Assembly: GCA_002412765.1 (NCBI GenBank)
Contig: DHVR01000068.1
Location: 1-64,000 of the forward strand
Reading direction: 5' to 3'
Length of the DNA stretch: 64,000 bases
Source: Leptolinea sp. UBA5203
GTDB taxonomy: Bacteria; Chloroflexota; Anaerolineae; Anaerolineales; Anaerolineaceae
Position 1 is the stretch's first letter, and each line of letters opens with the position of its first letter. Below are positions 7,426 through 16,907 of the stretch, piece after piece. A program made the translations under genes and the position numbers. The notes beneath the pieces were generated by a model. That model searched no databases. It was given only the letters and a program-made list of their open reading frames with translations, and was not told the DNA's origin.

Positions 7426-8262
7426 ATGACCAACTCCTCAAATAACAAAATCCGGCTGATTGCCGTTGACCTGGATGGCACTTTATTTAATTCGGACCAC
7501 CGCGTTTCCGAAACCACGCAAACAGTGCTCCAACAAACCCTGGCGAGCGGTATGCAAGTGATCCTGGCCACCGGGCGAAATCGCACGTTCGTCAATGATC
7601 TACTGCACCAACTGGACCTGGATATCCCATACATCTGTTCCGGCGGAGCCATGCTGATCTCCGGTCGGGACGGCGAGGTGCTGTATTCCAAAATTCTACA
7701 GCTCAACGGTCAGCTTCCCGCGGTCATTTCCTGGGCTGAAAGCCATCAGACCTGTCTGCTGACGGAATATGCGGATGGCCGCATGCGCTGGTATTCCACC
7801 ACCGAATTTCTGGACAAGCTGACTCCCGGCATCCGTGCAGAATTTCCCATCCAGGACTACAGCCAAAATCCGTTGATTGATTTTGCCGTACCGGCCGTGA
7901 AAATCTGCTTCTTGCAAATGGGCGAAAGCGTGGCCAGCGCCGCCGAATTGGAACGCGTCTTCCCGGATTTTCAATTTGTCTATTCGGGCTACAACTGCCA
8001 GGACCTCACCGCACTGGGGGTCGATAAAGGCAATGCCCTGGCCTTCTATGCCGAGCAGCATGGGTACAGCCAGGATGAAATTGCCGCCATCGGTGACCAG
8101 ACCAACGACATCAGCATGCTGCGCTACGCAGGCTTGTCCTTTGCCATGGGCGGCGCGCCGGAGGAGGTCAAGCTGGCAGCCCAGTTTATTGCCCCGTCCA
8201 ACGATGACGATGGCGCCGCCTGGGTGATGCAAAATATCCACTCGTTTTCAGAAAATCATTAA
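7426..8262 (+). CDS. Cof-type HAD-superfamily phosphatase
   Basis: A 278-residue cytoplasmic phosphatase of the HAD IIB (Cof) group, which typically dephosphorylates sugar phosphates or small phosphorylated metabolites. Motif I is AVDLDGTLF with both catalytic Asp residues near the N-terminus, motif II is LATGRN, motif III is the Lys in GVDKGNAL, and motif IV is IGDQTNDISML. The cap domain lies between motifs II and III. The ATG at 7426 is preferred because upstream in-frame codons overlap the REP unit ending at 7298; ATG 7384 is an alternative. The gene is GC-richer than the island before it and marks the return to core sequence. The exact substrate cannot be told. Confidence 0.92.
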   Translation: MTNSSNNKIRLIAVDLDGTLFNSDHRVSETTQTVLQQTLASGMQVILATGRNRTFVNDLLHQLDLDIPYICSGGAMLISGRDGEVLYSKILQLNGQLPAVISWAESHQTCLLTEYADGRMRWYSTTEFLDKLTPGIRAEFPIQDYSQNPLIDFAVPAVKICFLQMGESVASAAELERVFPDFQFVYSGYNCQDLTALGVDKGNALAFYAEQHGYSQDEIAAIGDQTNDISMLRYAGLSFAMGGAPEEVKLAAQFIAPSNDDDGAAWVMQNIHSFSENH

Positions 8263-8619
8263 CACTCCCCTGCCATTCGTAAAACATCTTGGGGTAAATA
8301 ATTGGCCTTCTCCTCGCTTTTCCGATAAACCGAGTTGGGGAGTAATTACCCCTTATTAATAATCCTCTAAAATACATTTTGATTTTTCAAAATAACCCTG
8401 GCTTCCCCCATCTGCATGCTCGCCTTCCCGTATGTCGTTCTTTCATTTCTATCCTTTGAATATAATGAAAACTCGCATAAAGGACGCATTAATCATTTCC
8501 TCATAAATCTAAATATCTGATAAAATGTGACTAATCTGGTTTTTATTCTCGTTTTAAACATCATTATTGGACATCCTTCCCGGCAATTGACTATAATCTT
8601 GTTCATTTTAGAGGTGCAA
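8263..8619. other. intergenic region upstream of the giant surface protein
   Basis: This 357-bp stretch holds no gene that can be supported. A -10-like TATAAT at 8461-8466 (preceded by TTGAA, with no good -35) is a candidate promoter for the plus-strand gene starting at 8620. A long C/T-rich stretch lies at ~8395-8455. Confidence 0.4.
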
Positions 8620-11600
8620 ATGATATCTGGACCCCAATCCCGCTCTAAGCATTGGAAATCGTTAAATCGTGGTCTGTCAATTCTGATCATCCTCACTTTG
8701 ATACAGAACGTCATTGGCTCAATCAATGTTGTACATGCAGCCGCCAACCTGACCATCACGCCAATCACCTGGAATATTGTTGGACTTGACAGCAATAATG
8801 TCAATGTCGGACCGAACAATTTCCCCGTCGGTGCACGGGTCTGTAATACGGGAACGGCTGTCAATAATGGGCTGGTTGCCAATTTTGTCTGGGATGATGT
8901 CATAGACTTGCCCTATACCCCAAGTCCATATATTAATCTTCGTTCCGGCTCTTTGTCCACTATATCGATCCCTGAATTATCCGGTGGAAGTTTAGCCAAT
9001 CCAAGTTGTTTTGATTTCTATTTCGAAGTCAGTGTTGATCGCAACACAGCAGCCTATGATACAACCCGCCGCTATGCTATTGAAGTGAGCTCATCTGCAG
9101 CAATACCTGAATTCAGTATGATCAGTACACCTACTCCACGGGAAATCTATGTGGAACACCTCATTTCCCAAAACCGAAACTCAACCAAAATGGTTTCTTA
9201 TGCCCCTGGTACAGGTCTTGACCCGAGCACATTAACACCGGTATCTGCAGGAGGAACTTTGAACCTGTTGATCGGAAACAGCTATACCATTAAATTGGAT
9301 GCTTCCACAGCCACACAAGGATATAATCAGCTCGAGGATTTTATCAATTTTCCAAACACAATTTTTCAAATCACGAAAGTATCCTCATACTATTCTGCAA
9401 ACTCATCCGGCTATATTAGTAACTCCAGCGACAAATTGTATGCCGATGCCTGCCTGTGGGACATGGACCCAACCAGTGTTACGTACCTTTCCTGTATCGG
9501 CAGCAATGGAAAAACCGGTGGAACGATAAGTACAACCTATGAAGTGAATATTATTGGCGGAGCTGGAACATCTACATCCCTAAATACATTGATTTATGAC
9601 TTTTCTGGGAGCAGTTTCCACTATAATAGTGATTTCTCCTCGTCTTCCCGGGTTGTCAGTATTAGCTCGGGTATGTCCCTTACCAAATCTTTTTCTCCTG
9701 CTTCAATTGTTGCAAATGGCACATCTACATTAACTTTAAATATTACCAATACTAGTACCGTGGATATCACCGGTATCAGCTTGACCGATCCACTGCCAAA
9801 TTCACCAGCCCAAATGGTTGTAGCAAGTCCTGCCAATGCCAACAGCAGTGACACAGATTGTCTCGCACCCTCTTTTACGCCAGCGGCCAATGATACAAGT
9901 ATCACTTATACTGGCGGTGTAGCAGCCGGCAGCACCTGTACCCTAAGTGTCGATGTTACAGCAGCTACACTGGGTACCTATGTGAACACAACTAATGAGT
10001 TATTGGTCAATGAGATCGGCACTGGTCTCACCGCCAGTGCAAATTTAATCGTAGAAGTCGCACCCATAGCCAGCGGAAGCTGTGCCACACCGGTGACTAT
10101 TGCTCAATGGACCATTCCCACAACCGGAACTACTCCGCCCAGCGCTACTACGGTTGCGTCAGGTGCAACCGCTTTGGCTTACACTAATAGTACTCAAAAC
10201 GATATTGTTTCAGGTTCTTGGCGGATAGGAGATCAGGTCAGCAGCCCTACGATTAATTTGGCAACAAATAAGTATTACCGCTTCGAAATCACCACTGCGG
10301 ATTATACATCCACCAAACTGACTTTTAGTTTTATTCGTGGAAACGGGGGACCCCAAGGTCTAAACTTATATGCCAGCAACAGTACTGACATTGTTGGTGT
10401 CACTCCCACACTCTTACAAAGCTATACGCCAACCACATCAACCCAAACCATCACAGACTTAAGTGTGGACGTCAGTACTATAGCGAATTCCAACGGAGAA
10501 ACTTATTTTTATCTGGTTGCTTATAATGCAGCTGGAAATTCTGGAGGAACTAACTGGATCGGAATCAATAACATCAGTTTATCAGGCTGCCCTCCCTCCC
10601 AAACAATTGAAAAATCCTTTTCACCTGATCCAATCCTGGTAGGTGGAACTTCAACCCTAACCTTCACCTTGAAAAACTACACAGCAGGTTCAATTTCAAA
10701 TGTAGCCTTCAGTGATACGCTGCCGACAGGATTGCAGGTGTCTTCGACACCCAACATCACCAGTACATGCGGCGCAATGCCAAGCATTGTTGCACCCTCG
10801 ACTATTAGCTTTTCAGGTGGCACAATCCCGCCATTAACTGCCACACCGGGATCAGGAACCTGCCAGATTTCTGTCGATGTTACCGCTACAGGAGCCGGTA
10901 CTTTTCCAAATACAAGTGGATACCTCTCCATCACAGGTATAAATCTTGACAGCAAAGCCGTAGATACATTGACGGTTCTTGATCCACCAGTCATTTCGAA
11001 AACCTTTTCACCCAATCCCATTTATGCGGGTATGACCAGTACGCTCACTTTTAATATCCAAAATCCAAATTCCGATACCCCATTATCCGGTGTTGCCTTT
11101 ACAGATACTTTTCCAGCCAACCTCACCACCGCTGGAGCTCCATCAACTACCTGTACCAGTGGAAATCTCGCTTTGTCTACAACAACGCAGATTATTTTAA
11201 CAGGCGCCAGTTTACTCGCAGGTGCTACCTGCAATGTTACCGTGCCTGTTACAGCATCGGTAATTAATACCGATCCCGGTTATTTTAATCAGGTACAGAT
11301 TAGTTCCACGGAAACCGGCCCAGGCAATACTGCCAATGACACACTAATAGTTCAAACCGTATACCCAGGTATTTCGATCCTTAAAGAAGTAGCATCAAGC
11401 CCGAGCGGCCCATGGGCAAGTAAACTTAGTGTCGCTCCTGGCAGCTCAATCTATTATCGTGTGACCATCGAAAACATCGGGGATGTTCCTCTTAGCTCAG
11501 TCAATATAACCGATGTGACCAATCCAGTTGATACTGCTGTGGAAACTGCCTTTGCCGGGTGTACCTGGCCATCCGTTTTACCGGTCGGCAGCAGCACCCA

Positions 11601-14600
11601 GGACCCAACAGCAACCTGTATTAAAGGGCCATTTACTGCTATTTCCGGTTCCAATGATAATACTGCGACTGCCCATGGTACTTTTAACGGGACGGTATAT
11701 AATTCCCAGCCAAAAACAGCTACCTATTCGACAACCTCCTTATCCTTAGATAAAAGTGTGTCAGAAACCAGTTATTCTGCGGCCGGAGATCCACTTCATT
11801 TCACATACACCATCACCAATCTTTCTGATGCCGTTTTTAATGATGTATTTAATTTAGTCGATACCAATACATCCGGCTTTAGCTGTCTACTGGAAACAAT
11901 TCCGGTTTCTTTGGGTAGTACGGTTACACTGGCAGCCAACAATAGCGGCAGCGATGATACCATCGTTTGTACGGGTACCTATATTGTTACAGCCTTCGAT
12001 GTATCCGTTGGTTCTGTCACAAACACCGCCTTTGCTACGGTGGGAAATACTCGCTCAAATACCGATCGAGTAACGGTTTTTGTCAATGAGCCCGATTTAA
12101 TCATAACCAAAACCAACGACACCGACGGCTATGCGAGCGTTGGCACTCCGTTTATCTGGCTGTTTCGTGTCTCCAATCAGGGCCCCATGGATGCCTTATT
12201 CGCCAATGGAACTACCATCCTGCAGGATGAATTGCCTGCCGGAGCTGCCTATAATCTGCTAACTGCCACTCCCTCGGAAATCAGCTATATTGCCTGTGCC
12301 ATCGATGGCAGTGCCGTATTAACGTGTTCCGCCAGCGGGGGGGATGTTACCATTCCGGGTATATCTGGATTTTATACCCTTCAAGTAGAGGTAATCCCCA
12401 GCGTTTCAGGATCTCTAAGCAATGCCGCAGCAATCGTGGATCCGGTTGCCACTACTATTTCTGAAAGTAACGAAGGTAATAATACTGCCGGTGATGCCGT
12501 CAATGTATCAGCTAACACGGATTTATCGATCACTAAAAATGACGGTGTTCCCGGTGTAGTTCCTGGTGGTTCACTCAGTTATACCATCCTGATCACTAAC
12601 GCTGGCCCTACCGCTGCGGATGGTGCAATATTTACCGATCCATCCGTAGCCAATTTAACCGTTAGTGGGGTTTCCTGCGGCAGTGCAACTTCCGGGGCAA
12701 GTTGTCCAACTTCGGGAAATACAACAGTAGCGCTGATGCAGGGCGTCGGAATTATCATTCCTACACTACCCAGTGGCGGAAGTGTAACTTTCACGGTTAG
12801 TGGTACGGCTGGGGCATCAGGCAGCATCGTCAATACTGCATACATCAATCCTCCTAGTGGAATTATTGATACCTCATCGACAAATAATTCCGCAACGGAT
12901 ACCGATACGATTGGCAGTCTTACATCTGACCTGTCCATCAGCAAATCAGATTCGGTTATTAGCGTTACCGCTGGCGATAGTATCAGTTACACAATTGTTG
13001 TTAGTAATGGTGGACCAACAGATGCCGATGGTGCGATTTTCACCGATCCTGCGGTAAGCAATTTGACGGTAACAGCTGTTACTTGTGACAGCGCTGTCGA
13101 TGGTGCGGTTTGTCCAGCAGCTGGTGACACAACCATAGCTTTGTTACAAGGAACAGGGATTATCATCCCAACCCTGCCTACTGGCAGTAGCGTCACATTT
13201 AGCATTACGGGTACCGCAGGAGCATCCGGAAGCATCGTCAATATTGCGTCCATCGCTCCACCAAGCGGAACGTCAGATCCAGTATCCGGGAATAATTCCG
13301 CTACGGATACCGATACGATCAATCCGTCCGCCGATCTATCCATTACAAAGACCGATGGTGCCACGAATGTGACAGCGGGCGAGGAGACCTCTTATACAAT
13401 AGTAGTGAGTAACAGCGGGCCATCCGCAGGTGATGGTGCTCTTTTCACCGATCCATCCGTTTCCAATTTGACGGTAACGAGCGTCACTTGTGACAGCACT
13501 GCCGGTGGCGCGGTTTGCCCCACTATCGGAAATACAACCGTTAGCTTAATGCAAGGTGCAGGAATCGCCATTCCCATACTGCCTGATGGCGGTAGCGTTA
13601 CATTTACGGTAATTGGTACTATCGGAGCATCAGGCATTATCACCAATACAGCTACCATTGATCCACCTGTTGGCACAACGGACCCGGATTCGGATAATAA
13701 TGACGCCTCCGATAGCGATACCATTGATCCATCCGCGGATCTGGTAATTACAAAAACGGATGGCGAATCATTTGTTACCCCGGGATCAACATCATCTTAC
13801 ACAATTGAAGTGAGCAATAGCGGTCCTTCTGCAGCAGATGGGGCTATTTTCACCGATCTATTGGTTACCAACCTGACCGTAACGAGTATCACCTGCGGCG
13901 GTTCCTCAGGCAGTGCTCTTTGCCCAGATGTCGCAGCCACCACAATTGCTTTGATGCAAAGTACAGGCATCGTCATCCCCACCCTGCCAAACGGCGGTAG
14001 CGTTACCTTTATAGTGGAAGGCACCGTTGGTCCATCTGGCAGTATTGAAAACGTGGCAAGCATTTCACCCCCTTCAGGAACCACTGATCCGGATGCCGAC
14101 AATAATAGTGCAACGGATACAAATACAATTACAACATTATCTGCTGCTTTGACTGTTGTAAAAACTGCTGATCCGCTGACATTTGCATCGTTGGGTGAAA
14201 CCATAGAATATACCTACACGATCACCAACAGTGGTAATGTTACCCTCGACAGTCCATTTACAATCAATGACGATCAGATTGCTACCGTCGTTTGCCCCTC
14301 CACACCGACATCTCTTGCTCCTTTGGAAGATTTTACCTGTACTGCTGAAGACACAATCTCACAGGAAGATCTGGATAGTGGTGTATTGGTCAATACCGCT
14401 ACGGCCTCTGGTTATAACGGGGCTGTCTTAATTACATCGGCTGAAACAACTGAAACTATTACAGCAGAACAAAATTCAATATTAGGCCTTGCCAAGCGAG
14501 TAGTCAGTGGTCCAAGCGAAGTCAGCGGATCACCCGGTGTTTGGGCAATCTCCTATGAAATCCTTGTGCATAATTATGGAAATGTCAGCTTAACGAACTT

Positions 14601-16023
14601 ACAGGTCACGGATGATTTGGCTGCGGCATTTTCAGGAATGAATGCCATCGGTGAAGTGAACGAATTTAGTGTAATTACCTTATCCAGCAGCAGCGGTTTT
14701 TCGCTAAATTGGCCTGGATATGACGGCGACACGGATATAAATTTATTAGCCGGAAGTGATTCTCTTAATGCAGGGGCATCCGGTACGATCCAATTGGTAG
14801 TGCAAGTAACACCGGTTCTTGCTGGTACCTATAATAATTCCGCTGAAGGTTCGGCAAATTCTCCAGACTTGACCGTCGTGACTGATGCAAGCCATAACGG
14901 CAGTAATCCGGATCCGGATGGAGACAAAACACCGGGGGATGATAATGATCCAACCCCTGTTACTTTTAATGCCACAATCTTTGATCCGCCCATCGGTATA
15001 AAATCGTTTGATGCCAATGGATATCCTGTGCTGCAATGGACCGCGGTCTGGATCAATAATTCCAATATTGTGGCTGTTTCTGCCAGATCTACTGATGAAA
15101 TTCCGATTGGAAGCAGTTTTATTGATGACGGTATTTCCAGTGGGTATGCTCTACCAGGAGGTGTGCCAGCAGGAAGCACTCCAAATGGTGTTCAATGTCT
15201 GGATACCTCAGCTCTGACGACAACCACGGCTTGTTACTATGAAGGAGCTTCCGTAGCATTTCCTCGCGGTAGGGTCATATGGGAAGGAACTCTGGGAGAT
15301 GATTTCGGCGCCACAAATGCGGCGGATGCCCAGCATGAAATTACGATCATTTATGCACTTACTCTGAATGCTAATATAACCCGCTTGGAAAATATTGTAG
15401 AAATTGACTTGGATGCTAACAATGATGGTAATTTTAGCGGCGCAGGTGAGGTTTCAGTTGCCAGTGTTTCCAGTACATGGCCTGCAGAAGATCCTGGTAC
15501 ATCGACTATGATTTTGCCCAAAACAGGTTTCGCACCCGGGATTTCCACACTTTTGCCCGTTCAACCATCGGGAAACTACTACAGCAGTTTCTCAAGTCTA
15601 TCCATAGAAATCCCAAAACTAAGTGTACACGCAGAAATTTTTGGTGTACCCAACACAGTGGACAGTTGGGATGTTACCTGGTTGGGACAAAACGTTGGTT
15701 GGTTAAGTGGCAGTGCTTTCCCCACCTGGTCCGGGAATAGTGTACTGACCGGTCATGTATGGGATGAGTTCAATCGACCAGGAATATTTAATTCGATCAA
15801 ACAATTGTCCTATGGGGACCAGATCCTGATTCGCGCATACGGGGTAAATTACACCTATGAAGTTAGAGATAATCGACTGATCACAGCCGAAAATATAAAA
15901 TCTGCCTTGAAACATGAGGACACATCATGGGTAACCTTACTAACTTGCGAAGGTTTTACTAAGGAAACGAACAGTTATCCTTATCGGCGCATCGTCCGTG
16001 CGGTTTTGGTGAGTATTGACTAG
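8620..16023 (+). CDS. giant DUF11-repeat surface protein with LPKTG motif and C-terminal sortase domain
   Basis: A secreted 2467-residue protein. The ATG at 8620 has GAGGTG seven bases upstream; an N-terminal signal peptide (hydrophobic core LSILIILTLIQNVIG) probably ends at an AHA-type site near residue 42. Conserved-repeat (DUF11/TIGR01451-like, Ig-fold) domains begin near residues 351, 661, 789, 918, 1041, 1157, then four near-identical ~135-residue repeats (1301-1841), then further modules at ~1842, 1953 and 2121. L2299-PKTG follows, and then a sortase domain (~2325-2467) with His2379 in TGHVW, Cys2443 in TLLTCEGF and Arg2456/2457 in YRRIVRA. No hydrophobic tail or second membrane segment follows LPKTG. 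Probable role: adhesin or stalk that carries its own transpeptidase. It is transcribed alone; a terminator follows. Confidence 0.9.
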   Translation: MISGPQSRSKHWKSLNRGLSILIILTLIQNVIGSINVVHAAANLTITPITWNIVGLDSNNVNVGPNNFPVGARVCNTGTAVNNGLVANFVWDDVIDLPYTPSPYINLRSGSLSTISIPELSGGSLANPSCFDFYFEVSVDRNTAAYDTTRRYAIEVSSSAAIPEFSMISTPTPREIYVEHLISQNRNSTKMVSYAPGTGLDPSTLTPVSAGGTLNLLIGNSYTIKLDASTATQGYNQLEDFINFPNTIFQITKVSSYYSANSSGYISNSSDKLYADACLWDMDPTSVTYLSCIGSNGKTGGTISTTYEVNIIGGAGTSTSLNTLIYDFSGSSFHYNSDFSSSSRVVSISSGMSLTKSFSPASIVANGTSTLTLNITNTSTVDITGISLTDPLPNSPAQMVVASPANANSSDTDCLAPSFTPAANDTSITYTGGVAAGSTCTLSVDVTAATLGTYVNTTNELLVNEIGTGLTASANLIVEVAPIASGSCATPVTIAQWTIPTTGTTPPSATTVASGATALAYTNSTQNDIVSGSWRIGDQVSSPTINLATNKYYRFEITTADYTSTKLTFSFIRGNGGPQGLNLYASNSTDIVGVTPTLLQSYTPTTSTQTITDLSVDVSTIANSNGETYFYLVAYNAAGNSGGTNWIGINNISLSGCPPSQTIEKSFSPDPILVGGTSTLTFTLKNYTAGSISNVAFSDTLPTGLQVSSTPNITSTCGAMPSIVAPSTISFSGGTIPPLTATPGSGTCQISVDVTATGAGTFPNTSGYLSITGINLDSKAVDTLTVLDPPVISKTFSPNPIYAGMTSTLTFNIQNPNSDTPLSGVAFTDTFPANLTTAGAPSTTCTSGNLALSTTTQIILTGASLLAGATCNVTVPVTASVINTDPGYFNQVQISSTETGPGNTANDTLIVQTVYPGISILKEVASSPSGPWASKLSVAPGSSIYYRVTIENIGDVPLSSVNITDVTNPVDTAVETAFAGCTWPSVLPVGSSTQDPTATCIKGPFTAISGSNDNTATAHGTFNGTVYNSQPKTATYSTTSLSLDKSVSETSYSAAGDPLHFTYTITNLSDAVFNDVFNLVDTNTSGFSCLLETIPVSLGSTVTLAANNSGSDDTIVCTGTYIVTAFDVSVGSVTNTAFATVGNTRSNTDRVTVFVNEPDLIITKTNDTDGYASVGTPFIWLFRVSNQGPMDALFANGTTILQDELPAGAAYNLLTATPSEISYIACAIDGSAVLTCSASGGDVTIPGISGFYTLQVEVIPSVSGSLSNAAAIVDPVATTISESNEGNNTAGDAVNVSANTDLSITKNDGVPGVVPGGSLSYTILITNAGPTAADGAIFTDPSVANLTVSGVSCGSATSGASCPTSGNTTVALMQGVGIIIPTLPSGGSVTFTVSGTAGASGSIVNTAYINPPSGIIDTSSTNNSATDTDTIGSLTSDLSISKSDSVISVTAGDSISYTIVVSNGGPTDADGAIFTDPAVSNLTVTAVTCDSAVDGAVCPAAGDTTIALLQGTGIIIPTLPTGSSVTFSITGTAGASGSIVNIASIAPPSGTSDPVSGNNSATDTDTINPSADLSITKTDGATNVTAGEETSYTIVVSNSGPSAGDGALFTDPSVSNLTVTSVTCDSTAGGAVCPTIGNTTVSLMQGAGIAIPILPDGGSVTFTVIGTIGASGIITNTATIDPPVGTTDPDSDNNDASDSDTIDPSADLVITKTDGESFVTPGSTSSYTIEVSNSGPSAADGAIFTDLLVTNLTVTSITCGGSSGSALCPDVAATTIALMQSTGIVIPTLPNGGSVTFIVEGTVGPSGSIENVASISPPSGTTDPDADNNSATDTNTITTLSAALTVVKTADPLTFASLGETIEYTYTITNSGNVTLDSPFTINDDQIATVVCPSTPTSLAPLEDFTCTAEDTISQEDLDSGVLVNTATASGYNGAVLITSAETTETITAEQNSILGLAKRVVSGPSEVSGSPGVWAISYEILVHNYGNVSLTNLQVTDDLAAAFSGMNAIGEVNEFSVITLSSSSGFSLNWPGYDGDTDINLLAGSDSLNAGASGTIQLVVQVTPVLAGTYNNSAEGSANSPDLTVVTDASHNGSNPDPDGDKTPGDDNDPTPVTFNATIFDPPIGIKSFDANGYPVLQWTAVWINNSNIVAVSARSTDEIPIGSSFIDDGISSGYALPGGVPAGSTPNGVQCLDTSALTTTTACYYEGASVAFPRGRVIWEGTLGDDFGATNAADAQHEITIIYALTLNANITRLENIVEIDLDANNDGNFSGAGEVSVASVSSTWPAEDPGTSTMILPKTGFAPGISTLLPVQPSGNYYSSFSSLSIEIPKLSVHAEIFGVPNTVDSWDVTWLGQNVGWLSGSAFPTWSGNSVLTGHVWDEFNRPGIFNSIKQLSYGDQILIRAYGVNYTYEVRDNRLITAENIKSALKHEDTSWVTLLTCEGFTKETNSYPYRRIVRAVLVSID
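12520..14142 (+). repeat. four tandem ~405-bp repeats inside the surface protein
   Basis: Units start at 12520, 12928, 13333 and 13738, each 405-408 bp (135-136 codons). Each starts with DL-I-K-D, contains SNSGP/DGAIFTDPSVSNLTVT-like text, a C...CP pair, a hydrophobic IPTLP stretch and ends with a PPSGT-D-NNSATDTDTI segment. They encode one Ig-like DUF11 fold each. The high identity suggests recent duplication and possible copy-number variation. Confidence 0.95.
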
Positions 16024-16054
16024 CGAAAATAACCGATAGCCAATGGATGATCCT

Positions 16055-16090
16055 AAAAAGGTGCAGTTTTCTCAATTGCACCTTTTTGTT
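16055..16090 (+). terminator. intrinsic terminator after the surface-protein gene
   Basis: AAAAAGGTGCA (16055-16065) pairs perfectly with TGCACCTTTTT (16077-16087) around an 11-nt loop and provides its own T run. The minus strand also reads as a hairpin plus T run. Confidence 0.9.
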
Positions 16091-16201
16091 GTCAAAGAAA
16101 TATTTTGGCTAATAATAAATTGGTAGTGTTAGGTAAGATCACCTTTGATGTGTATGCCAGGTAGAAAGTCATGGTTTTTCCTTTCATTTGAAGGAATATT
16201 C

Positions 16202-16240
16202 TTGATACATATGAATAATTAATGTATACTAGCGTTATAC
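16202..16240 (+). promoter_or_regulatory. promoter and possible TetR operator
   Basis: The -35 TTGATA (16202-16207), a 17-bp spacer and -10 TATACT (16225-16230) form a good promoter ahead of the TetR gene. A partial palindrome, GTATACTAGCGTTATAC (16224-16240), overlaps the -10 and start region, where an autoregulating TetR protein would bind. The promoter is well supported; the operator is inference. Confidence 0.65.
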
Positions 16241-16262
16241 TATTTTTATTGTGGGTATACTT

Positions 16263-16907
16263 ATGACAAAACCTAATACAAAACAAATTATCGCCACGCT
16301 CCACCGCGAGACCATCCTGGATGCTGCAGAAAGCCTATTCATCGAAAAAGGCTATCTATCCAGCAGTATTGAAAACCTCTCCACTGCCTCCGGCTACAGC
16401 CGCCGGACCATTTATGTCTACTTTGAAAACAAAGAGGACATTTACCTGCATATCGTTCACCGCAGTTTGAAGGAATTGCATGGCAATATTCAGCAGGCCA
16501 TCCAATCCAATGCGGATTTCCTCTCCCAATACTTCGCTATCTGTGAGGCGATGCGATTTTATGCAGGCAACCATCCCCAATCCTTCACTTCGGTTAATCA
16601 AATGAAGACAAGCCAATTCAATCCGGATTCCATCCCTGCGATCACCAAAGAGATCTTTATCGTTGGGGAACAAATCAATCAGACCCTGGAAGCTTTTATC
16701 ACATCCGGCATTCAGCAAGGCATGGTTAGGGCAAGCATCCTTCCAAGACAAACGGTCTATGTTTTATGGTCCAGTCTCTCCGCCTTGCTGAGTCTGATCC
16801 ATACCAAAGAAGAACATATCCAGGTTCAATTTGGCACTACAACGGATGCCTTCCTTCAATATGGCTATACGCAAATCATAAACTCGATTCTGGAGAATAG
16901 AATCTGA
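16263..16907 (+). CDS. TetR/AcrR-family transcriptional regulator
   Basis: A 214-residue one-component regulator. The N-terminal TetR_N helix-turn-helix is clear: AAESLFIEKGYLSSSIENLSTASGYS followed by the family-typical recognition helix RRTIYVYFENKEDIYLHI (split here for length). The C-terminal ~150 residues form the variable ligand-binding, dimerising domain, so the inducer cannot be predicted. The ATG at 16263 is preferred; a GTG at 16251 is an alternative. Its stop codon overlaps the start of the methyltransferase gene (TGATG at 16905-16909), so the two form one operon, probably repressed by this protein through the palindrome at the promoter. Confidence 0.93.
   Translation: MTKPNTKQIIATLHRETILDAAESLFIEKGYLSSSIENLSTASGYSRRTIYVYFENKEDIYLHIVHRSLKELHGNIQQAIQSNADFLSQYFAICEAMRFYAGNHPQSFTSVNQMKTSQFNPDSIPAITKEIFIVGEQINQTLEAFITSGIQQGMVRASILPRQTVYVLWSSLSALLSLIHTKEEHIQVQFGTTTDAFLQYGYTQIINSILENRI

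Noticed and set aside
12579..14204. Several minus-strand open frames of 110-135 codons inside the surface-protein gene
   Set aside because: They repeat with the same period as the coding repeats and are antisense shadows of them.
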